A DNA stretch of 64,000 nucleotides, from contig JAFRNE010000003.1 in assembly GCA_017430325.1 (NCBI GenBank), forward strand, positions 60,954-124,953, given 5' to 3'. The position numbers were made by a program, and so were the translations under genes. Numbering within the stretch: the first letter of the stretch is position 1; each line of letters begins with the position of its first letter. This document shows positions 10,201 to 17,669 of the stretch, one piece after another. The DNA is from Eubacterium sp. GTDB lineage: Bacteria > Bacillota > Clostridia > Lachnospirales > Lachnospiraceae. The notes below the pieces were generated by a model. The model searched no databases, was not told the DNA's origin, and saw only the letters and a program-made list of their open reading frames with translations.

Positions 10201-12756
10201 GCTGATGTATTAAACTATCTCAATAAAAATGGTTCCAATATAATAAATATTGGAAGAGAATCTAATCCGTATACATGGACCATCTCTGATGTTCCTCTTG
10301 GATGTGAGCTTAAATTAACTGAGACTAATATCCAGGTTGGAGGATATTCTCTTGTAGTAAATGGAAATGCGGTAAGTGACAATGCGACAGAGGCAACTGT
10401 AACTATTCCGGTTGTTAATGATCAAATAAATGAGGTTGTATTTACAAATGCATATACCAGAAAGACCGGTTCTCTTGAGGTAAAGAAAACTGTTGTGGGT
10501 AATGCTTCAACTGACAAGAATATCGACTTCGTATTCACAGTGACTATGCAGAAGATTGTCGATGGACAGACGGTTACAGATACCGGCTTTGAAGGCGAAT
10601 ATAGTATTATTACCTTTACAGACGGTCAAAACAGTGTGGAATCTACATTAACTTTTACTAAGGGTGTTGCTGGATTTAGCCTTAGGGGTGGTATGTCAGT
10701 AAAGATAAATGGTATCCCAACAGGTACCATATACAAGGTTGAAGAAACAGCAAATGCACTGTTTAATTCGGATAGTACAAATGCTGAAGGAACCATAGCA
10801 CAGGAAAATACAACAATTAATTGTGTATTTACAAATACTCACAAGACCACAAGTATTAATGTCGATAAGCGTGATATTGCAGATGGTGAAGAACTTGCAG
10901 GTGCGATCATATATATTTATGAGGGCGATGTAAGTAATGTAAAAGAGCCTTCTGATGATCTTGAGGTAACACATTGGGAATCAACAACTGGCGGAGCTAA
11001 GACAATTGAAGGTCTGGAATATGGAGTAACCTACACGCTTCGTGAGGATACAGCTCCTGCAGGCTACGATGTAACTGCAGATACTGTATTCAGGATCACT
11101 GAGGATGGCAAGGTAGAGATCATCAGTGGTTCGGCAGTGTATAATCCGACCGAAGAAGATATCATTGTTATCAATGATCAGCTGAAGACAAGAGATGTTC
11201 TTGTTGATAAGCGTGATATGGGAAATGGTGAAGAGCTTGCAGGTGCAGATATCACTATATATGCAGGTGATGTAAGTGAGGTTCAGAATCCTGCGGTTGA
11301 TCTGAAGATTGATAACTGGACATCGTCGAATGAGGCTCCTCACATGATTGAAGGGCTTGAATATGGAAAGACTTATACACTCCGCGAAAATACAGCTCCT
11401 GCAGGCTATGATGTGACTGCAGATACGGTATTCAGAATTAAACCGGATGGTACGATAGAGATCCTCGGAACCGGAACAGTGGACAACTCAACCGGTAAAG
11501 AGATAATCGTTATTAACGACAGACTTCTGAATCAGATAGTGATCAAGAAGCTGGGTTACGTTAATGAAGAATGTTCTGAAAACAGCGATGATGAATACAA
11601 ATATCAGCTTAAGCCTCTGGCAGGAGTCACCTTCGGTCTCTTCGAGAAGGATGACACAGAGTTCGAGAATCCTGTTAAGGAAACGGTTTCTGATGAGAAT
11701 GGTGTGGTTGCATTTGGTGAGATTACATCAAATAAGCATGAATACATCGTTAAGGAAACAGCTACTGTTGAGGGCTATATATTATCAGATGAGCTGATAT
11801 ATGTAACCATCGATGCTGATGGCAAGGTGCAAATAACTGACGAAGACGGCAAGGCTGTTGACGAGGTTGTAAATGACCTTTACAGAACAGATATAGAGCT
11901 TCTCAAGGTTAGTGAGCAGAAGCCTGATGAGAGTCTTCCTGATTCGACATATGTTCTTTACAGAAAGACTGACAAGGGCGATGTTGAGATAGCTAAGGCT
12001 ACAACTGATAAGGATGGACGTATAAAGTTTGGCGGCGTTGTTGCAGGAAATAGATATGTCATTAAGGAGGCTAAGGCTCCTGATGGATATTATGTTTCTG
12101 AGAAGCCTATAACGATCGGTGTTGAGATTGTCGATGACGGCAAGGGTGGCTTAAGAGTTGTTACCAGATCTGTTGATATGGGCGATGGTAAGGAAGGCAA
12201 GGTTACAGCATATATCGACACTGTAACAGGTGCGATAGTATGGCTTGAGCCTGAGATCATCTGCAGCATCCTCAAGGTTGATGAAGATGGAAAGGCACTT
12301 CCGGGTGCGTCTCTTGAGATCAGAAAGGGTTCTGCTACAGGAGAACTCATCGATTCATGGACATCTACAGAAACAGCTCATGAAGTAGCTGAGGGACTTC
12401 TTATCTGCGGTGAGACTTACTATCTTGTTGAGACAGCAGCTCCTGAGGGTTACGACAAGGCTGATCCGATCAAGCTTGTTGTTGAAGAAAAAATGGCAGC
12501 GGGTGAGGATGAGACCATAGAGGTTGTGATGACCGACAAGAAGTCTGAAGTAACAACTGAGGACGAGACAGAAACTACAACAGAAGTGACAACCGAGACT
12601 ATAGAGACGGTTACGGAGACAACGACCGAAACTGCTGAAACAGTTGTTAAAACAAGTGATGAAACACCTGTAACAGGCATGTTTATGATGATACTTCTTT
12701 CTCTGGCCGGAATGGTTTTCTTCGCGGCAAAGAAGAAGGATAATAACAGAAGTTAG
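4294..12756 (+). CDS. Giant LPXTG-like surface adhesin with tandem isopeptide-type and Cna_B/SpaA domains
   Basis: 2820 residues from the ATG at 4294 (AGGAGGA six bases upstream; an in-frame TTG at 4258 lacks an SD). Signal peptide about 1-36 with cleavage near TYA-EG. Residues about 40-990 are serial beta-sandwich units of DUF11/isopeptide-adhesin type. From about 995 come Cna_B/prealbumin-like units (FSLYKK; VPVQKIWNG-type repeats), then from about 1214 to 2180 roughly nine DUF5979-like repeats (GSLxVKK...GLPAG...FTNT). Two near-identical 114-residue units occupy 2184-2410 and further SpaA-type units end near 2745. A Thr/Glu wall-spanning stretch leads to a TPVTG sortase-like motif near 2791, a hydrophobic helix and a KKK tail. 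Expected to be covalently attached to the cell wall; Lys-Asn isopeptide bonds probable. No sortase is present here. Confidence 0.9.
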   Translation: MNNMKKNHKRIIAAIMALIMVVSVVYGGGKKIGRLTYAEGDEQNLQDFARSVEFNLPESDTQGVYKYKTGSTYNFEINFTEIASGNKQQFDTNKYTFIYQLPAELSAADFSGTENPMITQTSYGDVTFNNCSYTISGGVLRLEIRFDDVTQTNNPGTKLTVDEAKNLFDTTENIHFGLEFEATILSNTTRISFGGDTNPINLIEDTSKNINISKSSSSFNPQTGEVTYTLTVASEGINNNVAINDTFGSSAFTIDPSSITVSSSASSSKTINNQAVSGNSLTGSLDLVNDETVTITYKAKYNGELTSSGSDDYYIYYGAEGDRNNTFTVVPSDSTTTVNNTTETTDDNTNVSVEVKYPKITKSVSGTGLDEATLTGSATWTITAISYPGNSLSGKTITDIFGDNFDTATFDPDNFIITRQQFNYENDYYMPNVGDPVSLDTTGLSSSSSGWSYTVPAETRTDGNECYKYTITYTTPIDASSKTSDYTINNTVSTDRSAADTTNIGYGVTMPNDASSSKDVEYIGNNQTRWTITLDIPIGGVNADSEVCVEDTLPSLSQYQDPSNNWQYTYLNPALVDTVVGGADGISVSYSSKIEGEKSEVSLTDTGFKVVFTKTEESTEKPGFAANPAGERRSVVISYVTELNEDWLEIMNDHKDINDLRKHRNTETFKIDDKSYPDDATYTSNYFVPKSISKNFVEGYSTNKSQGTTGTKDGDNNQIDDLPYFKYEIVLEGVDDSSFDSDGILSISDSFDTNLAYFKRYSWENDGFYGVDDWDNNQDGIKPTVETGEPGNVTFKIAKSSMPKNNGSYYSKYRLVYYLRIKDKASLSNIAQKAISNINDVTTLENTATVEGFGSDSASFDFSYDAVSKTSTGYNSNDRDAEFTITLNPDGVDMDPDKDILDVTDTYSKNLSIDFNSIKVYIDGVLDAPEPNNQVHYYASGNVLRMTVPDDKKIEIKYNAKVIGYGEMTLSNTASFCNQDEDWNQFVNYHQGSSSGGSQTNISVFKYEDGDMTVPLKDVEFSLYKKSDDTFIKKFITGDDGKFTIYNTDGISFDTTYYLKETGGTPDGYTASDISWTFTVVENPEDVDYTYGVWKYYVGDTLTVPNEKTTMSIPVQKIWNGTAQSEAKFELYKIVNNSEVKVDGVATLVLNAENSWKGSFDNIPRRDDSGETINYVVKEIDVPEGYICDGGKRVDGTSASRIDKGVVFTNTELTNGALSITKSVINGSEENADKTYTVTVTAQGETTTINASDVIVSGASSYSVAADADKKKIVFNFKKGDTVVISGLPYDTYSVSEEAGEYTTKYVVGNGAKTDTAVAILDADNISETITVENKYEGTVDSGSLTIRKAFAAESDTTAHKQTYYVTVMKDNEYYNASGNSTGTTVTEIAVPVGDTGITIENLPLGTYTIAEVKSGDNSAEVEYYELETTIKVDNESVSTATLSETTNTAEAVITNKYTRQTGSLEVKKIVVDDTDSSAEAEFNFTVYLYKDDTVETDTSISGTFGEMTFNSGVATFALKGGESKNASGLPAGIEYGVVETEVEGYKCEVDIESAYASITAGETKTVTFTNTKMGKINITKNVVSNVTSDTDQVSTSIPGFPITVTLYKDVEGKLVKDTSVSGEYGSFTFNEGVASNTFYDKNSMSIVGLPAGTIYKITEAENENFASVIKIGDAETDQGTATCGVTDVVVTNTRKTGDLVIKKTVENTTETTDLNKKFKFKIEFNKNLTGVFTVVRTKGAIKEETITFDNSCVINEIEIANGETVRIEDLPAGITYTVTEREDADFVSTSSNANGTIIPAGQEAEFTNIKKDGLVVSKTVDSPIASDKTAKYTFTITIYKPDGTTVDTDVDGVYGEGDNAVTFEGGIASNVELSDGESKKIKGLPEDAKFKVEETDPGEYFDTYHVDINGYADADPEPLTAYGTLTNGSGAARFTNVRKRKEITVKKIFAGIPDGKFPDGFQITNSLTADVLNYLNKNGSNIINIGRESNPYTWTISDVPLGCELKLTETNIQVGGYSLVVNGNAVSDNATEATVTIPVVNDQINEVVFTNAYTRKTGSLEVKKTVVGNASTDKNIDFVFTVTMQKIVDGQTVTDTGFEGEYSIITFTDGQNSVESTLTFTKGVAGFSLRGGMSVKINGIPTGTIYKVEETANALFNSDSTNAEGTIAQENTTINCVFTNTHKTTSINVDKRDIADGEELAGAIIYIYEGDVSNVKEPSDDLEVTHWESTTGGAKTIEGLEYGVTYTLREDTAPAGYDVTADTVFRITEDGKVEIISGSAVYNPTEEDIIVINDQLKTRDVLVDKRDMGNGEELAGADITIYAGDVSEVQNPAVDLKIDNWTSSNEAPHMIEGLEYGKTYTLRENTAPAGYDVTADTVFRIKPDGTIEILGTGTVDNSTGKEIIVINDRLLNQIVIKKLGYVNEECSENSDDEYKYQLKPLAGVTFGLFEKDDTEFENPVKETVSDENGVVAFGEITSNKHEYIVKETATVEGYILSDELIYVTIDADGKVQITDEDGKAVDEVVNDLYRTDIELLKVSEQKPDESLPDSTYVLYRKTDKGDVEIAKATTDKDGRIKFGGVVAGNRYVIKEAKAPDGYYVSEKPITIGVEIVDDGKGGLRVVTRSVDMGDGKEGKVTAYIDTVTGAIVWLEPEIICSILKVDEDGKALPGASLEIRKGSATGELIDSWTSTETAHEVAEGLLICGETYYLVETAAPEGYDKADPIKLVVEEKMAAGEDETIEVVMTDKKSEVTTEDETETTTEVTTETIETVTETTTETAETVVKTSDETPVTGMFMMILLSLAGMVFFAAKKKDNNRS
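10849..11531 (+). repeat. Two tandem 342-bp repeats in the adhesin gene
   Basis: Units beginning near 10849 and 11190 encode VDKRDxxxGEELAGAxI...APAGYDVTADTVFRI and remain very similar at DNA level around 11050-11100 and 11390-11440. Such homology would allow unit gain or loss by recombination. Confidence 0.75.
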
Positions 12757-12799
12757 TTTGATATTCATGCCTGATAAGGGTAAATAAACAAATGATGAG

Positions 12800-12835
12800 A
12801 GGACTATACAGTTTAAAAGCTGTATAGTCCTTTTT
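12800..12835 (+). terminator. Adhesin terminator (copy B of the repeated hairpin)
   Basis: Arms 12800-12811 and 12820-12831 are identical to those at 3074-3115; the loop differs (8 bases) and a T5 tail follows. Starts about 44 bases after the adhesin stop. Confidence 0.85.
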
Positions 12836-12849
12836 CATGACTTTTTATC

Positions 12850-12878
12850 TGTTTTTTGAAGCTGGTTTATGCTATAAT
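12850..12878 (+). promoter_or_regulatory. Putative promoter of the CoA-transferase gene
   Basis: TGTTTT (12850-12855), 17 bases, then TATAAT (12873-12878) preceded by TGC, an extended -10. Predicted start of transcription is near 12885, just before the leader stem. Confidence 0.5.
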
Positions 12879-12894
12879 AAACTTCGTATATGTG

Positions 12895-12966
12895 TAATGA
12901 AAAATGGGTTGGCGCAGTGAAGAAAGTAAACGCCAAAAAAGCATAAGATAATTAGATTTTTCATTA
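12895..12966 (+). promoter_or_regulatory. Structured 5' leader of the CoA-transferase mRNA
   Basis: An 11-bp perfect outer stem (12895-12905 with 12956-12966) encloses a 6-bp inner stem (ttggcg 12909-12914, cgccaa 12931-12936) with a 16-base purine-rich loop. The outer stem's 3' strand ends one base before the SD (ggggga, 12968-12973), so folding could affect ribosome access. It matches no riboswitch class I can recall. Confidence 0.4.
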
Positions 12967-12979
12967 TGGGGGAAGCATT

Positions 12980-14320
12980 ATGGTAGATGATTTCAGCAAA
13001 GAATATGCAGAAAAGCTCCGTACGCCGGAAGAGGCGGTAAACGTTATCAGGAGCGGACAATGGGTTGATTATACAAGTACTCTCGGTAAGCCGGTACTTC
13101 TGGACAGGGCGCTTGCCAAGAGGAAGGATGAACTGAGGGATGTGAAGATCAGAGGTAATCTGATCGACGGCCCGATTGAGACTGTTGAATGCGATCCTGA
13201 TCAGGAGCATTTTATATATCACAGCTGGCATTGCTCGGCTTATGAGAGAAAGCTTTGTGACAGAGGACTCTGTTATTATATTCCGATGGTCTTCTCGAAC
13301 AATGCGGCTTACTACGAGTACTTCCTGACCGTAAATGTTGTTATGGTCAGCGTATCGCCTATGGACAGGCACGGGTATTTTAATTTCTCCGTAAATACGG
13401 GCGTTGCTGCGCCTATAACTAGAATGGCAGACATAGTCATTGTTGAGGTTAACGAGCATATGCCGAAGGTTCATGGCGGCTACGATGAATGCATACATAT
13501 CTCTAATGTTGATTATATTGTTGAAGGTCATCATGATCCTTTCAATTATGGTGACAGAGAGCATACGACAGAGGTGGACAGGAAGATAGCAGGTCATATC
13601 CTTCCTTACCTTGTAGATGGTGCGACACTGCAGCTTGGTGTTGGCAGTATGCCGAATGCTCTCGGTAAGCTGATCGCAAAGTCTGATCTTCACGATCTGG
13701 GAATGCATACTGAGCTTTGTTCGGATGCCTTCCTCAGTCTGTACAAGGCGGGAAAACTCACAAATACAAGAAAGAATATCGATAAAGGCAAGGGCGTATT
13801 TGGCTGTGCTATAGGTTCGGCTGATCTTTTCGACTGGCTGGAGGATAACCACGGCATAGCGGCTTATCCGCTTGAATACGTTAACAGGCCTTCAATTATC
13901 GCGCAGATAGATAATATGGTTTCAATAAATAGCTGCGTAGCCGTGGATCTTTACGGACAGGTTGCGGCGGAAAGCTCGGGTTCGAGACAGATAAGCGGTA
14001 CAGGCGGCCAGCTTGACTTCCTTGTTGGTGCTTCGGCATCGAAGGGTGGTAAAGCTTTTATCTGCATGAGTTCGACCTACAATGATAAAGATGGTGTTCC
14101 TCACTCGAGAGTAGTGCCGCTCTTTAACGGAGATATCATCACGTCTCCGCGAAGCCAGGTGTATTTCATAGTTACCGAATATGGTATCATCAACCTTGAA
14201 GGTCGTTCGACCTGGGAGAGGGCTGAAGCGATAATCAGTATCGCTCATCCTGATTTTAGGGACGAACTTATAAAAGAGGCTGAAAAAATGAAAATCTGGC
14301 GGAAGAGTAATAAGAGATAA
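12980..14320 (+). CDS. Butyryl-CoA:acetate CoA-transferase family enzyme (acetyl-CoA hydrolase/transferase fold)
   Basis: 446 residues. Family members transfer CoA between a short acyl-CoA and a carboxylic acid through a glutamyl-CoA thioester; in butyrate producers this makes butyrate and acetyl-CoA from butyryl-CoA and acetate. Hallmarks here: HSWHCSAYERK near 81-91, PMDRHGYFNFS (128-137), VEVNEHMP (156-162), the likely catalytic glutamate in MHTELCSDAF (Glu245), the GTGGQLDF glycine-rich loop (340-347) and the AHPDFRDELIKEAEKM tail. Full length for the family. Other members act on 4-hydroxybutyrate, propionyl- or succinyl-CoA, and substrate cannot be told from sequence alone. It stands alone with its own promoter; no thl/crt/hbd/bcd genes are adjacent. 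SD ggggga lies six bases before the ATG. Confidence 0.85.
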   Translation: MVDDFSKEYAEKLRTPEEAVNVIRSGQWVDYTSTLGKPVLLDRALAKRKDELRDVKIRGNLIDGPIETVECDPDQEHFIYHSWHCSAYERKLCDRGLCYYIPMVFSNNAAYYEYFLTVNVVMVSVSPMDRHGYFNFSVNTGVAAPITRMADIVIVEVNEHMPKVHGGYDECIHISNVDYIVEGHHDPFNYGDREHTTEVDRKIAGHILPYLVDGATLQLGVGSMPNALGKLIAKSDLHDLGMHTELCSDAFLSLYKAGKLTNTRKNIDKGKGVFGCAIGSADLFDWLEDNHGIAAYPLEYVNRPSIIAQIDNMVSINSCVAVDLYGQVAAESSGSRQISGTGGQLDFLVGASASKGGKAFICMSSTYNDKDGVPHSRVVPLFNGDIITSPRSQVYFIVTEYGIINLEGRSTWERAEAIISIAHPDFRDELIKEAEKMKIWRKSNKR

Positions 14321-14378
14321 TTCCGTATAATTTACATGAAGATTTGTTAAAATTTTACTATTATTATTAGAGGTTTTG

Positions 14379-14387
14379 TGCTATTAT
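14379..14387 (+). promoter_or_regulatory. Weak extended -10 upstream of the tubulin-like gene
   Basis: TGCTATTAT at 14379-14387 with no good -35; about 75 bases before the start codon. No terminator is evident after the CoA-transferase stop, so read-through is also possible. Confidence 0.35.
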
Positions 14388-14462
14388 AGGGATTGATTAT
14401 AAATATGCACAAAAAACTATATGTTTTTTTGTATGAAGTAGCGAAGTGGGGTAACCATAAAA

Positions 14463-16982
14463 ATGATTCTTATTGATACTCAAAAGAAAGAATTTAACAG
14501 ACTTAAGGATATCAGAATACTGGAGAAGGGAGAAGCTGAAGCGGGTTACAACGGAAATATACTTATCATAGGACTTGGTGGAGTCGGAATTGAGACTGCG
14601 CGAAGTCTTAAAGGTATGCTTGCGGGTAATACTATAGCTTCTGACAATATTGATTACCTTGTATTTGATTCTGATATACCATATATGGAGCAGGTGATCG
14701 AGGATAGCAGGGACAGCATAGGCTTCAATGCTACTGAGGTTATCAGCGTCTACAGAAAGACTCTTGATGATCTGCTTATTAAGCCGGATACCAGAGAGTA
14801 TGCTTTCTCTGATCTTGCCAAGTGGATGGATCCTGAGATGCCTGAGCTTAATATCGGCATCAACGGTGCAGCAGGAAATCGTCAGATCGGACGTCTGATG
14901 TTCTCGAATGCATATGAAGAGATCAGAGCACTTCTTTTCAGTAAAATAGATTCAATGTATATGAAATCAACCGACAGTGAGGGCGTCGGAAGACTTGATT
15001 TCCTTATAATTTCCGGTGTTGCAGGTGGTACCGGAAGTGGTATGATCATCGATCTTGCATACAATATCAGAGCTTACTGCAAGGCTAAGAAGATGGAGAA
15101 TGTAAGACTTGGTTCTGTTCTTCTTATGCCGGATGTTCTTTATGCGGACAAGGCTATTGCAAATGACAGTAACAAGATCGACCTGCTCAATGCAAACGGT
15201 CTTGCTACCCTTAAGGAGATCACATATTACATGAACCTTAAGGAAAAGGATGAGATGTACACCTTCGAGAGTACGAAGCACAAGCTTACTATCAAGGAGA
15301 ATGTATTTGATTCCTGCATGCTGATATCAGGACGTAAAGATGACCAGGGCTATGTTCCTGCAGGTATCATTTATTCTGATACAGCGTATTTTATGCTTAA
15401 GCTTGTCAGTAAGAAGGCTATCGGTGAGGAGAGGGAAGATGGTACAAGAGAGCTTGTGCGTGATATCTTCTTCAGACCGAATGAGAATGGTCCTTTCAAG
15501 ATCATCAGTGAGACGGATTATCGTATTCCTATCAGAGAGATTGAAAATATCAGTGAATACGAAGTATTTAAGGTTGCATATAAGAAGCTTTCTGAAAGTC
15601 CTCTTGATAAGCCGGGTATCAGAGAAAAGATCGATAGCATCATGAGTGAGTTCAGAAGTTTTATCAACGGTCCTGCAGGCGAAGAGATAAACTTCAAGGC
15701 CAGCTTCCTTATAAATACCAATTCATACACAAAGCCTGTTTACAAGGCTATCAAGAAAAATACAGATACACTCCAGCGTGATATTGAGGCTGATCTGAAT
15801 AAGCTCAGACTGAATATTCTCGCTGTACAGAGAGATATAAAACTCAGATTCATGAATGCCATAGAGGACCTTGTTAACCAGTGCATGAAGGAGTATGGTC
15901 CTTTTGCCACCATGAAGCTTATCGGTGCGAAGGGCTATCAGGGAATCGAGGAGGATACCGGTCTTGTCAAGGAGATCAAAGAAATTGAGCAGGCTGCGGC
16001 AAATTATCATCCTTCACGTGAATATGAGAGGATCATCCAGTCTATCAAGGATATCTGTGCAAAGAGATTCTTTGCATTCCCGACTGCCAAGAGAGAGACT
16101 GAGAATGGTTATTTTGATGCATGTATAAAGAATGCTCTTTCAACTGAGAAGACTATTCTTATGGATGCTATCAATGCTGAAGATATTTATGGCGATACCA
16201 TCAGATGGCTGATCAGACTCTCTGACAGGTATAATGATATCTACGATCCTTTCTGCACAGAACTTTATGATTCGATTGATGATCTTGCTGCAAGCGGAAA
16301 GCGTACACTCGGTTATATGATGAAGGAAGCAAGACAGAGCGAGCTCTTCCCGATCGATTATATTACCGATGAAAGAGTAGAGGATATGAGAAAGGGTCTG
16401 GTAAGACTCTTCGTTGAAAATGAGGCAAATATAGAGAATGACAGAAGCGTTTCTGTTAAGGAAGAGATGGAGAGAATGTACAAGAACCTCTTCGCCGGTA
16501 TCGGTGTATTTGGTCCTGAGAAGTTCATCTACAACGCATTCTCTGATGAGAAGCCTCGTTTACAGGAGCTTACAGCTCTGTTTGTATCAAATGAAAACGA
16601 GAAACGTGACAGATGTCTGTACAGAGCAGCAAAGGCCTTTGTTCAGGGTACCTACGAGAAGGTAGGAAGAAAGAAACTCTGCATGACTGAGCCGGATCTC
16701 GATAAGAATTACAGATGTGAAAAATACATCTCCCTTCCTGACATGATGCCTCACTTCAGTGAAGCCATTAAGGGAATACTTGTAAAGGAGCCTTATAAGA
16801 TCAATGAAAAGCTCATTACAATGAATACGGGAGAGATCGCTATATCGTCAGATGAGATCGTATTTGATGTGCCATATACAGTTCTGACTTGTGCAGATGA
16901 TATGCTTGTATCGTATGTTCAGACAGATGCGTATAAGGGACTTCATATAGATCAGGATCACGATTATGCAACAGTAAGTTAG
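14463..16982 (+). CDS. Tubulin/FtsZ-superfamily protein (Tubulin_2-like)
   Basis: 839 residues. The N-terminal 300 residues look like a tubulin-type GTPase: a Rossmann glycine motif ILIIGLGGVG (33-42), an INGAAGNRQIGR segment (133-144) and the diagnostic tubulin T4 signature AGGTGSG (187-193), followed by VRLGSVLLMPD. After about residue 300 the protein is long, charged and mainly helical with no transmembrane segments, unlike FtsZ (about 400 residues). Bacterial proteins of this Tubulin_2 type are known from genome surveys but are functionally obscure; polymer formation is inference. It is followed 19 bases later by a LURP-one-like gene, probably one transcription unit. SD is weak (gtgggg about 10 bases upstream). 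Confidence 0.8.
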   Translation: MILIDTQKKEFNRLKDIRILEKGEAEAGYNGNILIIGLGGVGIETARSLKGMLAGNTIASDNIDYLVFDSDIPYMEQVIEDSRDSIGFNATEVISVYRKTLDDLLIKPDTREYAFSDLAKWMDPEMPELNIGINGAAGNRQIGRLMFSNAYEEIRALLFSKIDSMYMKSTDSEGVGRLDFLIISGVAGGTGSGMIIDLAYNIRAYCKAKKMENVRLGSVLLMPDVLYADKAIANDSNKIDLLNANGLATLKEITYYMNLKEKDEMYTFESTKHKLTIKENVFDSCMLISGRKDDQGYVPAGIIYSDTAYFMLKLVSKKAIGEEREDGTRELVRDIFFRPNENGPFKIISETDYRIPIREIENISEYEVFKVAYKKLSESPLDKPGIREKIDSIMSEFRSFINGPAGEEINFKASFLINTNSYTKPVYKAIKKNTDTLQRDIEADLNKLRLNILAVQRDIKLRFMNAIEDLVNQCMKEYGPFATMKLIGAKGYQGIEEDTGLVKEIKEIEQAAANYHPSREYERIIQSIKDICAKRFFAFPTAKRETENGYFDACIKNALSTEKTILMDAINAEDIYGDTIRWLIRLSDRYNDIYDPFCTELYDSIDDLAASGKRTLGYMMKEARQSELFPIDYITDERVEDMRKGLVRLFVENEANIENDRSVSVKEEMERMYKNLFAGIGVFGPEKFIYNAFSDEKPRLQELTALFVSNENEKRDRCLYRAAKAFVQGTYEKVGRKKLCMTEPDLDKNYRCEKYISLPDMMPHFSEAIKGILVKEPYKINEKLITMNTGEIAISSDEIVFDVPYTVLTCADDMLVSYVQTDAYKGLHIDQDHDYATVS

Positions 16983-17001
16983 AAATAAGAGAGGTATTGC
17001 A

Positions 17002-17502
17002 GTGGTTAGATTATTTATCAAGGCGAATGATGCCAATGAAAAGGATTCATTTAAGATCTTTAATCAGAGTGGAAAGGAGCTCTTTTATACCAAGGATGAT
17101 TTCCAGACTACGGGCCACAGGATAAAGATATATCTTGCTGATACTATTACCGAGGTTGGCTATGTTCAGGAAAAGGTTGGTAATGGCTCTACAAGGTTCG
17201 AATTTGCCGCAAGGGACAATTTCGGAAATGTTACAATAAGCAGAGGCAGCAGTAATGCCGATGTAAATATCGATTTCAATAACTGGAAGCTTCAGGGCCT
17301 TCCGTTTGAGTGGCACTATGATATTTATATGGGCCAGACACCGGTTATGGCAGCTCGTCACGGTATGTTCATGATCCCTGGGCAGGCGCTTAACATTACT
17401 GATACATATGTTATCACGGTTGCTACAGATTCAGAGACAACGATCTGTACAGCATTTGCTCTGGCTCTTTTTGCTGCTAAGAAGTATCATGCAGTATTCT
17501 AA
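17002..17502 (+). CDS. LURP-one-related / tubby C-terminal-like small protein
   Basis: 166 residues from a GTG at 17002 with aagagagg upstream; 19 bases after the tubulin-like gene. The pattern of short beta strands (FKIFNQSGKELFYT, HRIKIYLADTITEVGYVQEK, WHYDIYMGQTPVMAARH, TYVITVATDSETTICTAFAL) with a C-terminal hydrophobic helix resembles the LURP-one-related fold, a 12-stranded barrel around a hydrophobic helix found in phospholipid-scramblase and tubby relatives. No signal peptide. Tight spacing suggests a role with the tubulin-like protein. Fold assignment is by pattern only. Confidence 0.55.
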   Translation: MVRLFIKANDANEKDSFKIFNQSGKELFYTKDDFQTTGHRIKIYLADTITEVGYVQEKVGNGSTRFEFAARDNFGNVTISRGSSNADVNIDFNNWKLQGLPFEWHYDIYMGQTPVMAARHGMFMIPGQALNITDTYVITVATDSETTICTAFALALFAAKKYHAVF

Positions 17503-17521
17503 ATTACAGAAATAACTTATA

Positions 17522-17587
17522 TTGATCCAAGTGAATATGCGTCTCTTAGAAAAAATAAGAGACTCGTATTTACTTGGGTCAATTTTT
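17522..17587 (+). terminator. Long-stem terminator after the LURP-one-like gene
   Basis: Roughly 27-bp stem with a few mismatches (17522-17548 with 17556-17582), A-rich loop and T5 tail. Its right arm overlaps the -35 of the next promoter. Confidence 0.8.
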
Positions 17588-17596
17588 GTGTATAAT
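17569..17596 (+). promoter_or_regulatory. Putative dtd promoter overlapping the preceding terminator
   Basis: TTTACT (17569-17574), 16 bases, TATAAT (17591-17596). The -35 lies in the terminator's 3' arm, so upstream read-through and initiation here may interfere. Confidence 0.45.
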
Positions 17597-17669
17597 AATA
17601 TCGGGTTATTGAGCGATAAAATAATGAAATATTATTCACGCAGCAGTGAGCGAAAAGGAAAATGATATT

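Noticed and set aside
12895..12966. Match of the CoA-transferase leader to a named riboswitch (c-di-GMP, fluoride, SAM, preQ1, THF)
   Set aside because: Core conserved bases of these classes are not present; kept only as an unclassified structured leader.
12872..13852. 326-residue minus-strand open frame opposite the CoA-transferase
   Set aside because: Shadow of a well-recognised gene; no start signals.
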